Virus record (IMG/VR): IMGVR_UViG_3300031857_000082
Span: 1 to 64,000 of that record
Source of the DNA: a virus
Reading direction: 5' to 3' (one strand)
Length of the DNA: 64,000 nucleotides
Shown here: piece after piece, positions 14,779 through 24,245 of the stretch
How the letters are laid out: every line of letters begins with the position of its first letter
Position numbering within the stretch: position 1 is the first letter of the stretch
Made by a program: the position numbers and the translations under genes
Notes under the pieces: model-generated
Seen by the model: only the letters and a program-made list of their open reading frames with translations
Databases searched by the model: none
What the model was told of the DNA's origin: nothing

Positions 14779-16005
14779 TTATGATTTGTCCTCAAAATCC
14801 TTGTATATAAATCTTCCAGAATCAAAATCAACATCTATCATAAAATCTCCAGAGAAACCGTGCCTATTCTTTCTAAAGGCACATTCTAGAATTGTTGTGC
14901 CTTGAGCACGGCCAAGTGCTAGTACCCAATCTGCATCATATGCTAATTGCTTTGACCAGGCAACCTGACCAAGAGAAGGCACGCTGTTCATGTCTGTAGC
15001 GTCATCTGGGGTAGCAGAAGCAATTGCAACAATAGGAACTTGTGCAGATATAGCCAATACTTTTAGTTCTCTAGAAATACTTTTAATCTTTACTACTTCA
15101 TTATCTGTTGGAACATTTGATTGCATTAATTGAATATAATCTACAAATACAATGTCTGGTGAATATTGATCTATCTTTCCTCTTAATACAGAAGTAGATA
15201 ATTCTCCTACCCCGTCATTTGAGACAATATGAAACGGTGGCATTTTAGAAAGATGTTGCTGTCCCCAAATATTAAAAGACTCTTCGTCAACATCTCCAGA
15301 TGTAAGTTTTCTGTGTGAAAATAATCCTTGGCCCATAATTGTGTATACACGATTTCTAACCTCTGTCTCTGTCATTTCAAGAGATATAACTAGTGGCTTT
15401 CTTCCGTTCTTCCATGCTTGAACAGCCATAAACAATGCAAGCCAAGACTTGCCAATAGCAGGATAAGCAAGAAGAATGCCAAACTGACCAGGAGTAATAC
15501 CTGCTGGAAGATAGTTGTCAAAGCCCGCAAGACCTGTTTTAATACCGTGATGACCTTTTTCATTTAACTCCTTAATGTGTTTAAAGTGTGCAACAGCATC
15601 TTCTATATCTGTAGCATCAACATCTCTTATATCTGCTGTAATCTTTTTTAATTCAGCAGTCTTACCAATCAAAGTATTTAAAGCATCATTAGGCTTGTTA
15701 TCTTGTAATTGCTTAGCAGTAGACATTAGCACATTGCTTAAAGTATCTTGTAAGTATGAGGTTCTAAGTTCTTCAAGGTGATACTTTGTATTTCCTATTT
15801 CTCCAATTGGATCAAAGTCTCTAAATTTTTCTACTACTAATGGTATTGATGGAACTGTAGAATTTTGTTCACTATATTGTTTAATGAATTCCCAAACATC
15901 TTTATGAGTTCTAAATAGACTATCTGGATTTGCCTGTAGTAATACGTGCAGTTGTTTATCTTTAAGTACCGCTGAAAGTACCTTTGCCTCTAATTCTGCA
16001 GACAT
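14779..16005 (-). CDS. dnaB: Replicative DnaB-type helicase
   Basis: 408 residues. An N-terminal helical domain (about 1-100) is followed by a RecA-like motor with Walker A AYPAIGKS at about 180-187 and Walker B IVFVDYIQLM at about 284-293, the hallmarks of hexameric DnaB/SF4 helicases. It unwinds the fork and partners the primase. I start at the ATG at 16005, which makes a TAATG junction with the upstream gene; a GTG at 16017 is the in-frame alternative and adds four residues. It is shorter at the N-terminus than bacterial DnaB. Confidence 0.93.
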   Translation of the reverse strand: MSAELEAKVLSAVLKDKQLHVLLQANPDSLFRTHKDVWEFIKQYSEQNSTVPSIPLVVEKFRDFDPIGEIGNTKYHLEELRTSYLQDTLSNVLMSTAKQLQDNKPNDALNTLIGKTAELKKITADIRDVDATDIEDAVAHFKHIKELNEKGHHGIKTGLAGFDNYLPAGITPGQFGILLAYPAIGKSWLALFMAVQAWKNGRKPLVISLEMTETEVRNRVYTIMGQGLFSHRKLTSGDVDEESFNIWGQQHLSKMPPFHIVSNDGVGELSTSVLRGKIDQYSPDIVFVDYIQLMQSNVPTDNEVVKIKSISRELKVLAISAQVPIVAIASATPDDATDMNSVPSLGQVAWSKQLAYDADWVLALGRAQGTTILECAFRKNRHGFSGDFMIDVDFDSGRFIYKDFEDKS

Positions 16006-16307
16006 TACTTTAACCACTCTTTCGCTTGTTCACGCATTATTGCACGAACTCTATCGTCTTCTTCTTTTAACTTCTTTGCTGAATAAACTTTGTCTGCATT
16101 ATATGTAAACCACTTCCAACTAGGGCTTGCACTTACTGCAAAGTAATATTCTACCAAATCATAGCAACCCTGTAAAGTATAAGACTGAATCAATGCATCG
16201 GCAGCCCACTGCTCTACATGCATATTCATAGTATCGTCTAAACCTTTATCTTTTAGACACTTTCTAAATCTAGTAAGAAGTGCAAATTTTTGCTGCTTAT
16301 TTGTCAC
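16005..16307 (-). CDS. Hypothetical protein upstream of helicase, 100 aa
   Basis: Basic, helical protein with Trp-rich middle (PSWKWF) and a charged C-terminal helix. It ends in a stop overlapping the helicase ATG by one base and begins one base inside the preceding gene. Such tight coupling next to DnaB would suit a helicase loader or modulator, but there is no ATPase motif and I do not recognise the family. Two cysteines (C17 and C48) do not form a zinc pattern. Confidence 0.7.
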   Translation of the reverse strand: MTNKQQKFALLTRFRKCLKDKGLDDTMNMHVEQWAADALIQSYTLQGCYDLVEYYFAVSASPSWKWFTYNADKVYSAKKLKEEDDRVRAIMREQAKEWLK

Positions 16308-16507
16308 TACTCTAGTTCTTTCTTAGCCTCATCTACTTTTTCTACAACCTTGTCTTCTATGAATTTATAAACACGTTCCATTGCTGTATCCATTGTTTCA
16401 CCTTCACGAAGGAAGTCTGTACAACCTAGATCTACTCTAAGACTTTGAAAATTTCCAAGGTTTAAAGTATAGCCTAGCGTTACTGATACTGTTGTCTTGT
16501 CAGACAT
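16307..16507 (-). CDS. Small hypothetical protein, 66 aa
   Basis: The N-terminal half reads as beta strands (TVSVTLGYTLNL, then SLRVDLG) and the second half as a long acidic helix rich in Glu, Lys and Val. This shape is often seen in small phage proteins of unknown role within replication operons. No zinc site, membrane segment or motif. Its ATG follows the upstream stop by three bases and it overlaps the next gene by one base. Confidence 0.65.
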   Translation of the reverse strand: MSDKTTVSVTLGYTLNLGNFQSLRVDLGCTDFLREGETMDTAMERVYKFIEDKVVEKVDEAKKELE

Positions 16508-16510
16508 AAT

Positions 16511-17056
16511 TCACCACGTTTCTTCTGCCCAAACAGGGATAAATTCCCCGCTTTTATTTTGCGTATATAACATAATAGCATCTCCTATCAAAGAACGCAA
16601 CTCTTTTTCGGTAGGAATATTTTTTCTTGGAGTAATCCTACCATCCTTTCTGGGTCTACCTGAATGGATATTACTCATTGCCTCACGAATCTTAAAAAGA
16701 TCATCTTCTGAATAGTAAGACATTTTTTGCCAAACTCTTTTGCCTCCAGGAACTGCACCTGTTGGGGGTAGAATAATTTCAGCCTTTATCATTCTTTCAA
16801 ATTGAACTCTAGATCTTGCAAATATCTTAGTTGTATTTGTAAAGGTATAGGCTCTTTTTCTATGTTTTTTAAAATCAGACAATAATAGGCTTTGCTCTTT
16901 ATCGTGTATATAGTTATAGATTGTGCATACATTAGAGGCTCTATTAGAATGTATTAATCTTACTAGATCGTTATTTAAAAAGAATATAACGCTGCTAGGT
17001 TTTACAGATGATTGCCATTCTTTTTTGCCATTTGTCTTTCTTGCTGCATTATCCAT
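16511..17056 (-). CDS. Putative DNA-binding protein, 181 aa
   Basis: Basic protein. Residues ~40-75 and ~80-150 contain two helix-rich segments. The second has Arg-Ser-Arg, a helix, a PPTGAVPGGKRVW turn and a YYSEDDLFKIREAM helix, reminiscent of winged or MerR-like helix-turn-helix units, followed by a basic Arg/Lys loop (RPRKDGRITPRK). Likely a nucleic-acid-binding or regulatory protein of the replication operon. The ATG at 17056 lies inside the zinc-ribbon gene (55-base overlap) and has only a weak ribosome-binding site, so the exact start is uncertain. Confidence 0.65.
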   Translation of the reverse strand: MDNAARKTNGKKEWQSSVKPSSVIFFLNNDLVRLIHSNRASNVCTIYNYIHDKEQSLLLSDFKKHRKRAYTFTNTTKIFARSRVQFERMIKAEIILPPTGAVPGGKRVWQKMSYYSEDDLFKIREAMSNIHSGRPRKDGRITPRKNIPTEKELRSLIGDAIMLYTQNKSGEFIPVWAEETW

Positions 17057-17196
17057 TGTATTTTTTTACCATACTTTTGAGGGTTATGATACATTTCTCG
17101 CTTTCCACAAATTAAACAATATAATTCTAAATGATCGTGGGATGAAAATACCCTATCAACGAACATTTTTCCATTACACTTACTACACTTTATCAT
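17002..17196 (-). CDS. Zinc-ribbon protein, first gene of the replication block
   Basis: 64 residues. C4-x2-C7 and C27-x2-C30 form a classic zinc ribbon, followed by a basic, Gln-rich C-terminal helix. Such proteins usually bind nucleic acid or act as small regulators. The ATG at 17196 is preceded by an extended -10 element at 17223-17231, so it heads the transcript that runs into helicase and primase. Its last 55 bases overlap the next gene in another frame. Confidence 0.65.
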   Translation of the reverse strand: MIKCSKCNGKMFVDRVFSSHDHLELYCLICGKREMYHNPQKYGKKIQWIMQQERQMAKKNGNHL

Positions 17197-17222
17197 TATT
17201 TACCATTCTATTAATTTAAGTC

Positions 17223-17231
17223 AGTATACCA
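17223..17231 (-). promoter_or_regulatory. Extended -10 promoter for the replication block
   Basis: Minus strand TGG-TATACT in the 39-base gap after the last tail gene. No convincing -35 hexamer at 16-18 bases. Predicted transcription start near 17216, giving a short leader before the ATG at 17196. Confidence 0.5.
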
Positions 17232-17235
17232 TATT

Positions 17236-17667
17236 TTATTGAGGTAGTCCGACTACTATTGCATTTACACTTAGATTAACAGTACCAGCCTCGTTATATC
17301 TAACAATGCCTTTTGCTAGGCTTGTTGTAACGTTTGTCAAAACGATTGTAACGTTATTTCCAGCATTTGATCCCGTGTTATTAAGGATTGTTACTGTCAC
17401 GACTGGTGTATATTTGTAACTAGTTGGATAACTAATTGTAAACTCTTCTGTTTGCCCACCGCTAACACTTGTTGCTACCAAAGGCTTAGTCTCTGCATAA
17501 AATTTTAAACTTGAGGTTCCAACAGATCCTGTATCTTTGTTTACTTGAGAACTGCTACTAGCCTTTACGGTTAAAGCATTTGTAAGTGTATTGACCTGTT
17601 CTGTAATGTCATAAAGAATATTAACATCCAGTGGCTGACCACGTTCTGGTAATGATAAAGCACCCAT
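17236..17667 (-). CDS. Tail or fibre protein with C-terminal beta domain, 143 aa
   Basis: The N-terminal ~55 residues are helical with heptad-like Leu/Val (ITEQVNTLTNALTVKASS), suggesting a trimeric stem. The remaining ~85 residues are Ser/Thr/Val-rich strands (PVVTVTILNNTG...) typical of a small beta-sandwich tip. It is the last gene of the tail operon. A role as small fibre or tip decoration is inferred. GGAGG precedes the ATG, and a -10-like TGATATACT overlaps that site. Confidence 0.65.
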   Translation of the reverse strand: MGALSLPERGQPLDVNILYDITEQVNTLTNALTVKASSSSQVNKDTGSVGTSSLKFYAETKPLVATSVSGGQTEEFTISYPTSYKYTPVVTVTILNNTGSNAGNNVTIVLTNVTTSLAKGIVRYNEAGTVNLSVNAIVVGLPQ

Positions 17668-17676
17668 AATACCTCC

Positions 17677-17685
17677 AGTATATCA
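17677..17685 (-). promoter_or_regulatory. Extended -10 element before the 143-aa tail gene
   Basis: Minus strand TGA-TATACT in the 15-base gap between two tail genes. RNA starting here would begin at or after the GGAGG, so either the message is almost leaderless or this is a chance match. Confidence 0.35.
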
Positions 17686-18249
17686 CGATAGGGCGTAGAT
17701 AAGTCCTTCTACGTTTGCAACGTTTTGATTAATCTGAGTTACGCTAGCACTTATGTTAGTTACAGATGCTGAAATAGATGCCGTATCTCTTAAATCAATT
17801 AGGCTTACTACATCTGTATCAAATATTTTTAGTTGATCATTTTCTAAAGGCTCTCCATCTACATATTGAGAAGGAAACTGTCCTTTTATTCTTACAGTAG
17901 CACTACCGCTATTTGCAATACTTATACCGTTAGCATTCATCCTATTGTAAAAGTCATATGCTTGATTATCCCATTTAACAAAAATATCATAGTCTTTAAT
18001 AAATTCATTATAGTCGGTTCCTGAAGAAGACAGTGTCAAAGATATTGCATCGTCTCTATTGTCATATATAGCACTTGCAGAAAAAGAAGGTATTTCTGGA
18101 ACAAGTTGTTTGCCATTAATAATTTTAAATATTGGAGACCAGTATGATACTACGTTTCTATCTTCTGTAATTATTCTAAATCTAAATTTTTGAGTACCGT
18201 CCGACATTGGAGGTGGCAGTTCCTCTAGTGGAAATATAAACTTTGCCAT
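17683..18249 (-). CDS. Tail-associated protein, 188 aa
   Basis: Beta-rich N-terminal part (residues ~15-150) with a short DRNVVSYWSP segment and regularly spaced strands, resembling a fibronectin-type or carbohydrate-binding fold. The C-terminal ~35 residues repeat S-A-S-V-T-N-I-S-A-S-V-T-Q-I-N-Q, a coiled-coil stem. It probably forms part of a tail-tip fibre. Not assigned to a named family. Starts one base inside the previous gene. Confidence 0.65.
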   Translation of the reverse strand: MAKFIFPLEELPPPMSDGTQKFRFRIITEDRNVVSYWSPIFKIINGKQLVPEIPSFSASAIYDNRDDAISLTLSSSGTDYNEFIKDYDIFVKWDNQAYDFYNRMNANGISIANSGSATVRIKGQFPSQYVDGEPLENDQLKIFDTDVVSLIDLRDTASISASVTNISASVTQINQNVANVEGLIYALS

Positions 18250-19355
18250 TAAGAAACACTTACTCCAAACCTATACTCTATGTAGTTATTTGTATTTTCT
18301 ACTTTGATAATAGGATACCCATTTGTTGTTCTTGCAACATTGTATCCAACTAATGAGTAAAGAGGGTTTACAGTGCTTTCATTTTCTAGCCTCATTCCAT
18401 CTAAACAAATATAATATTGATCATCTGTTCCATTGCCAGTTGTTACATACGCTGTAATCTTTACCAAGTTAACTTGTCCCCAAGAGAAATCTGTGTCTTT
18501 TGTAAAACTTCCTATAGGAATGTCTAAAATTTTATATCTGGTAGGCAATACACCACTGCTGCTTTGAACATTAAAATCATTTTGAACTAAGTTTGCTGTA
18601 TAGGTAGCCTTTGGCCTAGAGCCAACGTTATTTATAAAATCTATTTTTATAGTAGTTGTCGCTGGAATAGAGTTAGAATTTGCTGCCTTATTTATTAAAG
18701 ACATTGCAAGTCTGATCTTGTCTTGAGGAAGATTTTGACTAAAGTCAAAGTTAAAGGTAGAGTTTTCTATAGAATATGAAGAATTATCTCCTCTTACCAT
18801 AAGTGCTTTGTTTAAAAATCTAGAAGGCTCATGTTTATTCTTTCTATTTGTATCATTAAATATACGATCATTTGCATTAAAATAAAATATTCTGCTTGAA
18901 ACACTAATGTCTGTAGTGCTTGTATTTCCATTATCTAAGGCTACCGCCTCAAGTACTGTAGAGGCCGATGTAACGCTAGCAGAGGTAAAGTTATATAACC
19001 AATTTTCTGCTGTTGAAAAAGTCATCAATAACTTACTATCATATTGGTTTGCTATAGAGTTTTTAACTGCTGGGAATACCCCTATCTCTGATATCTGATA
19101 TCTTTGATCAGAAGGCATTTCTGCTTTAAAGACAATTTTGTCTACCCCGTTTTCTCTAACAAAGCCTTTAGATAGAATAGGAACTCTAAACATTTCAAAA
19201 TCTAAATTTTTTCTTGTGGCATCATAGTATGGAGATGCAGCGTTGGATTGAGAAAAAGGTACATTTCCTGAGCCTGCAGCAAGATAGGCAGCAAACTCTG
19301 GTGCTTGACCAAGTAAGTATTTTGCTATAATCTGTTTGCCATTATTAGTTATCAT
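18249..19355 (-). CDS. Tail-tip/fibre protein, 368 aa
   Basis: The N-terminus (GKQIIAKYLLGQAPEFAAYL, then AAGSG) is a recognisable opening of phage tail proteins, in which a helix is followed by a strand-rich collar domain and a DFEMFRVPI...IVFKAEMP block. The middle and C-terminal two-thirds are beta-rich and may hold a carbohydrate-binding jelly roll. It lies in the tail-tip block after the large hub protein. Receptor contact is plausible. No enzymatic motif seen. Confidence 0.7.
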   Translation of the reverse strand: MITNNGKQIIAKYLLGQAPEFAAYLAAGSGNVPFSQSNAASPYYDATRKNLDFEMFRVPILSKGFVRENGVDKIVFKAEMPSDQRYQISEIGVFPAVKNSIANQYDSKLLMTFSTAENWLYNFTSASVTSASTVLEAVALDNGNTSTTDISVSSRIFYFNANDRIFNDTNRKNKHEPSRFLNKALMVRGDNSSYSIENSTFNFDFSQNLPQDKIRLAMSLINKAANSNSIPATTTIKIDFINNVGSRPKATYTANLVQNDFNVQSSSGVLPTRYKILDIPIGSFTKDTDFSWGQVNLVKITAYVTTGNGTDDQYYICLDGMRLENESTVNPLYSLVGYNVARTTNGYPIIKVENTNNYIEYRFGVSVS

Positions 19356-19356
19356 A

Positions 19357-19773
19357 TTAAGACCTTACCCTATAAATTGTACCACTACTGTCTACTTCAA
19401 TTTCTAACGATTCGTTAGGCCCCATGTTACTTAAATTAATAACAATATTGCCATTTTCAATATAAGCATAGTCACTTCCATCGGTAGGGAGTCTGCTTAT
19501 CAAATCAATACCATAAACATCAAATAATGAGTTGTTTGATTTTGTTGCAGATAATAAACTTGTAGGATCAAATTCTCTATTTATAGAAGATAGATTTGAT
19601 ATAACATTGTAAAATGGATTAATTCCTTCTACAGTATCATGCTTAGTAAACTTAGTTAATTCTAGTGAAGATAGGTTTTCAAATAATAGACTTTGTATTT
19701 CTGCTACGTCTACCCCTGGATCATCTAGATTGACAACAACATCCCTAGTAGGAATTTTTACTGGATCTCCCAT
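19357..19773 (-). CDS. Small tail protein, 138 aa
   Basis: Short protein with an acidic N-terminal segment (VVVNLDDPGVD), a helical middle and a strand-rich C-terminus ending in SSGTIYRVRS. No family recognised. Placement between the 1,490-residue tail protein (one-base overlap) and the 368-residue fibre indicates a minor tail or adaptor role linking hub and fibres; this is inference. Confidence 0.65.
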   Translation of the reverse strand: MGDPVKIPTRDVVVNLDDPGVDVAEIQSLLFENLSSLELTKFTKHDTVEGINPFYNVISNLSSINREFDPTSLLSATKSNNSLFDVYGIDLISRLPTDGSDYAYIENGNIVINLSNMGPNESLEIEVDSSGTIYRVRS

Positions 19774-22700
19774 TAAATTTCCACCATCCTTATTTTAGTT
19801 TCTGGACCACCTAGTGCTGAAGAATAGTCCATTTCGTACACAACAAATTTTTTATTGGTATCTACAAAGTCATACCCACCTGGCATTACATAGTTTATAG
19901 ATACTACATCTCCTAATTGTATCGTAGATGCACCAAATACGGAGGCAGCAATATCTTTTCTTTGTCTTAAGGTCTTTTGAATAATCCAAGACATTAATGA
20001 TTCAGCCTCATCTTTATTTTGAATATATAAAGAATCTAAAGAAAATCCTTTTTTGCCATATTTAGATCTACTTAATCGTATGTCTTGGTATAGTTGTTCT
20101 GCACTTATTGGAGAAAACAATGTTCTATCTACATATTTATCATCGTATACCGTTGAGTTTTCTTTAATAAATTCATCAACAGACAATGTATGACTTGTGC
20201 TTTGGGTAAAAGTAATACCATGAATCTTAAGATAATTAGAAGAGTTTTCTCCAAGGACGATAGTTTTATCTGTTGAATTAAATATTAAGAACTCTGCACC
20301 ATATGATCCTGCTCTAAATCCAGATGTGGTAAAGGACCTTTCACTACTAAATGTTTTTGCAATTTGTGCAATGAATGCAGGGTATGCTTGGTCATATTTA
20401 ATATTAAAATATGCACACTCCCTCATAATAGTTCCAAATTCTTCAAAGTACATATCATATTTGCTTGGACTATCTATGCCTATATTAGATAAGTATGAGC
20501 CTTTTACTAATCCAGATACTGCATATCTTCTAAGAGCATCTGAAGATGTTATTTGATTATTAGAAAAGGTTTGATCAATTTCTTTAATTACAGCAGCATT
20601 TGTTTGTTGACTTTGTAAGTTTTTTAATGCATATATATTTTCAAACATACATTTTGAAGACCCTCTAACAAATAAGGCCATATTGTTATAAACTGGTAGA
20701 GGCTCTGGGTCGTCAACAATTGCAATCAACTTATTATTTATATATAGGTAAAATCTTCTTGTAGTACCAATGTTTTCATATTCTACCGCCAAATCGTACA
20801 CTGTTGGATTTTCTATATTCATCAACCTATCTTGACCAACAAAGCCACCATCATCTACTAGTATTTGAGATAATCCACCCCATATCTTTTTAGGGATTGC
20901 TTCTTGTGTACCTGAGTTAACTGTTCCAGGTACTATCTTATAAAACATAACGTTTTCTAAAACTGAGTCTTGACCATTTGTTGATGACACATTATAGTCT
21001 TGTAAATTACTTCCCGTTAATGCACATATTTCAAAATAATATCCATAGTTGGTATTTGGATTAATCATAACTCCTAGCCCACCAGATCCACCAGAAATAA
21101 TTGCATCTTCTACAATATAATATTCTGAAGCATTTGTTGCAGTTTGAAGTTCATTAGTAGACTCTGGCTTTCCAATTATTCTCATTCTTGTTCCAAAATG
21201 TTTAAAGTCAGAAGTCATTTCTTTATATATATATGTTACAAAATTTTTAGGAGTTACTCCCGTAGTCATTGGAGTTGGTCCAGTAAATACTAATGCTGAA
21301 GATTGGATAGTTGCCGTAGAGGTAGTTTTTTGATATCTAATTGTTTCATCAGACGGAACTGTTTGTCTTAAAAAGTTTGCAATTATGCCATTTCTACTTG
21401 ACCTTGTTGCAGTTGCGTTATCAACACCTACTGCTTGTCCTAGTGCTTGAAATGTTGGAACAGTTAATACTGTTTGGGCTGATCCAGCAACGTATTGAGG
21501 ATATGCTATGTCTACAAATCCGTATCTATTGTCAACTTCAATTGGAGCAAGTGTATTAAACAAATACTCTGATTTCATATTTACACCACGAAGGTAAGTA
21601 TTATCTGACCAATAATCTGGAAGCCCAGCACTGTGATCTGTAATCTTAGTGCCAAATTGTGCTCTACCATGTTCTTTGACTGGACCATTCTTATAAACTA
21701 CTCCACCCCCACCTAATTGGTAATAAGGCTTTGTGTAAATTCTTACATTTCCAGTTCTAAACATTTTTCCATTAAATGGTAATTGTCCAAAGTATTGTTC
21801 ATATTGTTTAGGACTTGTTATCCATACTTTATTAGAGTTTACTGGAGTAGTGCTTATTTGTGGATCTAATATTATATCTACCCCGCCGTATACCATGTAT
21901 TCGATTGCATCATATCTAATAATTTCTCCATTAGCATATAGATAACCGTTAAACTTTTGAAGCCACATAACGTTTTCACCTAAATCAACTACATTGTTTT
22001 TAATTGTATTTGATTCAACATATGGTGCCACATCTGTAATATTTGAATTTAATGGTGCTGCTGAAAGTGTGTAGTCTCCAGATGAAGCAGCCTCATTTTG
22101 AGATATTTGAAATTGTTGTTGAGCAATTTCCCAAAGAAGGACTGGTTTATAAACATAGGTTATATCTTCATCTGTGTATGATGCTTGACTTAAACTAGAA
22201 GGTGATTTTTGAATATATCTATTTGTATAGTTTATTTGCCCATCATTTATAATAGGTGTTTCTCCATCTGCTAAGTCAAAGATATTAGATAGTTTATAAT
22301 TGCTACCTGGAACCTCTGCTGATGGATTGTCTAAGTAAGTTTCTGGTGTAGTTTGTCCGTATAGAACTAAATCAACAGATCTTTTATCTTGATCTGGAAG
22401 CAAGTATTCTTTTGGCATAACTACAAAATTATTATATTCATCAAAGAACATTGCTGATTGAGTAGACACGGCAAGTCTTTCAAGAACTTGAGCAACGCTT
22501 ACGTCTGGCTCAATAAAGAAATATGGAATAACTGGATCAAAGATATAATTATTTTCAAAAGTTTTAAAAACATAGTTACTAAATCCAATGTTGTCTAAAA
22601 GTATTGCCACTGCTGCAGTCAATGTTACATTCTTTAAAAATATTGTAGGGGCTACCGAGGTTTCTAATCTAAAATATGCATCTCTTAATTGTATAGTTAG

Positions 22701-24245
22701 GTCGTTAAGCCCTCCTACGGCTTTAGGAAATACTTCAGCATACAAACTTTTTAATGGTACAAACTTGTCATATTTAAGACCATCTGTATCTACTACCTTT
22801 AACACTCTTTCGTAAAAATCAAATTTAATATTGTTCTTTAATTTATTTGAAACAACGCTATTGGCATTTTGCTCACTAAATGCTGAATCAAAATTCATAA
22901 GTGTTATAGATCCATTAGAGGCAACTAGCCCACCTACTGGAATGCCAGAGTCGCTTTTGGCTATGGCCTTGTTAAAGGAAAAGCCGACAGTATATTCTGA
23001 CATGTCTGCCTTGATCCTAGGAGATAGTTCTATAAGGTCAAATGGGGTGTCTGGGGCTGTCATTGTCTTAATGGCTACCCTTAGACCCTTCAACTTAACA
23101 AACTCTCTATATATCCTTGTATTGTTTGTATTTACATATCTAGGGCTTGTTAATGATCTTGCCAACCCTGTTTGCTTAGTATCTTCAAAATTAGTATTGT
23201 TATCTTGTAATAGTGAGAATCCATAGTTAGGAGTATATTGTTCCCATATCTTTTTATTGTTATTATCATTCCAGATATAAAGAGTTCCTATGTTTGATTG
23301 GCTACCCCCAACTAAATAGGCGTCTCCATGGTTATTGTTAAAGTCTTTGCCAGGCAATTGGCTTTCTAAATCAAGATAGTCTACAAAGTTAAAGTATTGT
23401 TTATAGTCATTTGGTGCAATTAGCCCATAGTAAAGTTCTACGTATCCATCCCATGGAACTATTTCTGTTCCGTCTCTACGAGTAGAGGTTTCATCAAATG
23501 CTACAGCATCTACCCATGTATCTGTTTCATCTAAATATTGTATAGACCATACTTTAGGTATGCTAGATCTTGTTCTATCATTAAGAGGATTTTTAATAAC
23601 TTCATCTGTATATACTCTTACTGTCTCTGAAGAGTTTTCATCATCTGACAAATTTGTTTGCATCTTAACAACAATTCTGTTGGCAAACATAGATTCTTTA
23701 TACACTACAAATGGGCAAGCATCTTCAATATAATATCCTAGTGCCGTTTCTGTTTGAGAAGATATTCCTCTTTCAACATTCTCTTCTTTTCTATATGATG
23801 TCCAATATTTAAATTTATCATATTTAGAAGCAAGATAGTATCTAGGTCTTGTTCCAGATCTTATGTTATCTATATACTTTTTATTTCTAAAGACTACCTT
23901 GTTAATTCCAGACCTTGGTCTAAATGGAAGAAAGCAATCTTCTAAACTATAATATAACTTTCTAGATAATTCAGGGGTAACAAAAGGAATAGGAGTCTGT
24001 CCATCATTTTCTACTACGTATTCTGATTTAATAGAAGAGTCTAAAGCATTAATGAAGGTAGGATCTTCATTACTAAAATTGATGGGTAGAATATTAAATT
24101 CATTTCCTAATGGCCTATATCTATAATTACCAGATGCTGATATATCCTCTAGATCATTTAAATTCCATTCTGCTACTACAAATGATTTAATTTGTAAGGT
24201 AGTATTTTGCTCAATATGAGACTTTAAAACTGTATCTTGAAACAT
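19773..24245 (-). CDS. Large tail-tip/hub protein, 1,490 aa
   Basis: A very large, beta-rich protein immediately after the tape measure and the 211-aa tail protein, the place of hub and central fibre proteins in siphophages. The central part includes a helix-rich hub-like segment (LKNVTLTAAVAILLDNIGF, with VAQVLERLAVST soon after). The C-terminal third contains a jelly-roll/LamG-like domain, with HFGTRMRI, a TRRFYLYINNKLIAIV strand pair and an MALFVRG strand. It probably caps the tube and carries sugar-binding domains. It overlaps neighbours by one base on each side. No peptidase or lysozyme motif identified. Confidence 0.75.
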   Translation of the reverse strand: MFQDTVLKSHIEQNTTLQIKSFVVAEWNLNDLEDISASGNYRYRPLGNEFNILPINFSNEDPTFINALDSSIKSEYVVENDGQTPIPFVTPELSRKLYYSLEDCFLPFRPRSGINKVVFRNKKYIDNIRSGTRPRYYLASKYDKFKYWTSYRKEENVERGISSQTETALGYYIEDACPFVVYKESMFANRIVVKMQTNLSDDENSSETVRVYTDEVIKNPLNDRTRSSIPKVWSIQYLDETDTWVDAVAFDETSTRRDGTEIVPWDGYVELYYGLIAPNDYKQYFNFVDYLDLESQLPGKDFNNNHGDAYLVGGSQSNIGTLYIWNDNNNKKIWEQYTPNYGFSLLQDNNTNFEDTKQTGLARSLTSPRYVNTNNTRIYREFVKLKGLRVAIKTMTAPDTPFDLIELSPRIKADMSEYTVGFSFNKAIAKSDSGIPVGGLVASNGSITLMNFDSAFSEQNANSVVSNKLKNNIKFDFYERVLKVVDTDGLKYDKFVPLKSLYAEVFPKAVGGLNDLTIQLRDAYFRLETSVAPTIFLKNVTLTAAVAILLDNIGFSNYVFKTFENNYIFDPVIPYFFIEPDVSVAQVLERLAVSTQSAMFFDEYNNFVVMPKEYLLPDQDKRSVDLVLYGQTTPETYLDNPSAEVPGSNYKLSNIFDLADGETPIINDGQINYTNRYIQKSPSSLSQASYTDEDITYVYKPVLLWEIAQQQFQISQNEAASSGDYTLSAAPLNSNITDVAPYVESNTIKNNVVDLGENVMWLQKFNGYLYANGEIIRYDAIEYMVYGGVDIILDPQISTTPVNSNKVWITSPKQYEQYFGQLPFNGKMFRTGNVRIYTKPYYQLGGGGVVYKNGPVKEHGRAQFGTKITDHSAGLPDYWSDNTYLRGVNMKSEYLFNTLAPIEVDNRYGFVDIAYPQYVAGSAQTVLTVPTFQALGQAVGVDNATATRSSRNGIIANFLRQTVPSDETIRYQKTTSTATIQSSALVFTGPTPMTTGVTPKNFVTYIYKEMTSDFKHFGTRMRIIGKPESTNELQTATNASEYYIVEDAIISGGSGGLGVMINPNTNYGYYFEICALTGSNLQDYNVSSTNGQDSVLENVMFYKIVPGTVNSGTQEAIPKKIWGGLSQILVDDGGFVGQDRLMNIENPTVYDLAVEYENIGTTRRFYLYINNKLIAIVDDPEPLPVYNNMALFVRGSSKCMFENIYALKNLQSQQTNAAVIKEIDQTFSNNQITSSDALRRYAVSGLVKGSYLSNIGIDSPSKYDMYFEEFGTIMRECAYFNIKYDQAYPAFIAQIAKTFSSERSFTTSGFRAGSYGAEFLIFNSTDKTIVLGENSSNYLKIHGITFTQSTSHTLSVDEFIKENSTVYDDKYVDRTLFSPISAEQLYQDIRLSRSKYGKKGFSLDSLYIQNKDEAESLMSWIIQKTLRQRKDIAASVFGASTIQLGDVVSINYVMPGGYDFVDTNKKFVVYEMDYSSALGGPETKIRMVEI

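Noticed and set aside
14779-16005. Loss of Walker A in the helicase because the motif begins with Ala
   Set aside because: The accepted pattern allows Ala or Gly first; AYPAIGKS is a valid P-loop and Walker B is intact.
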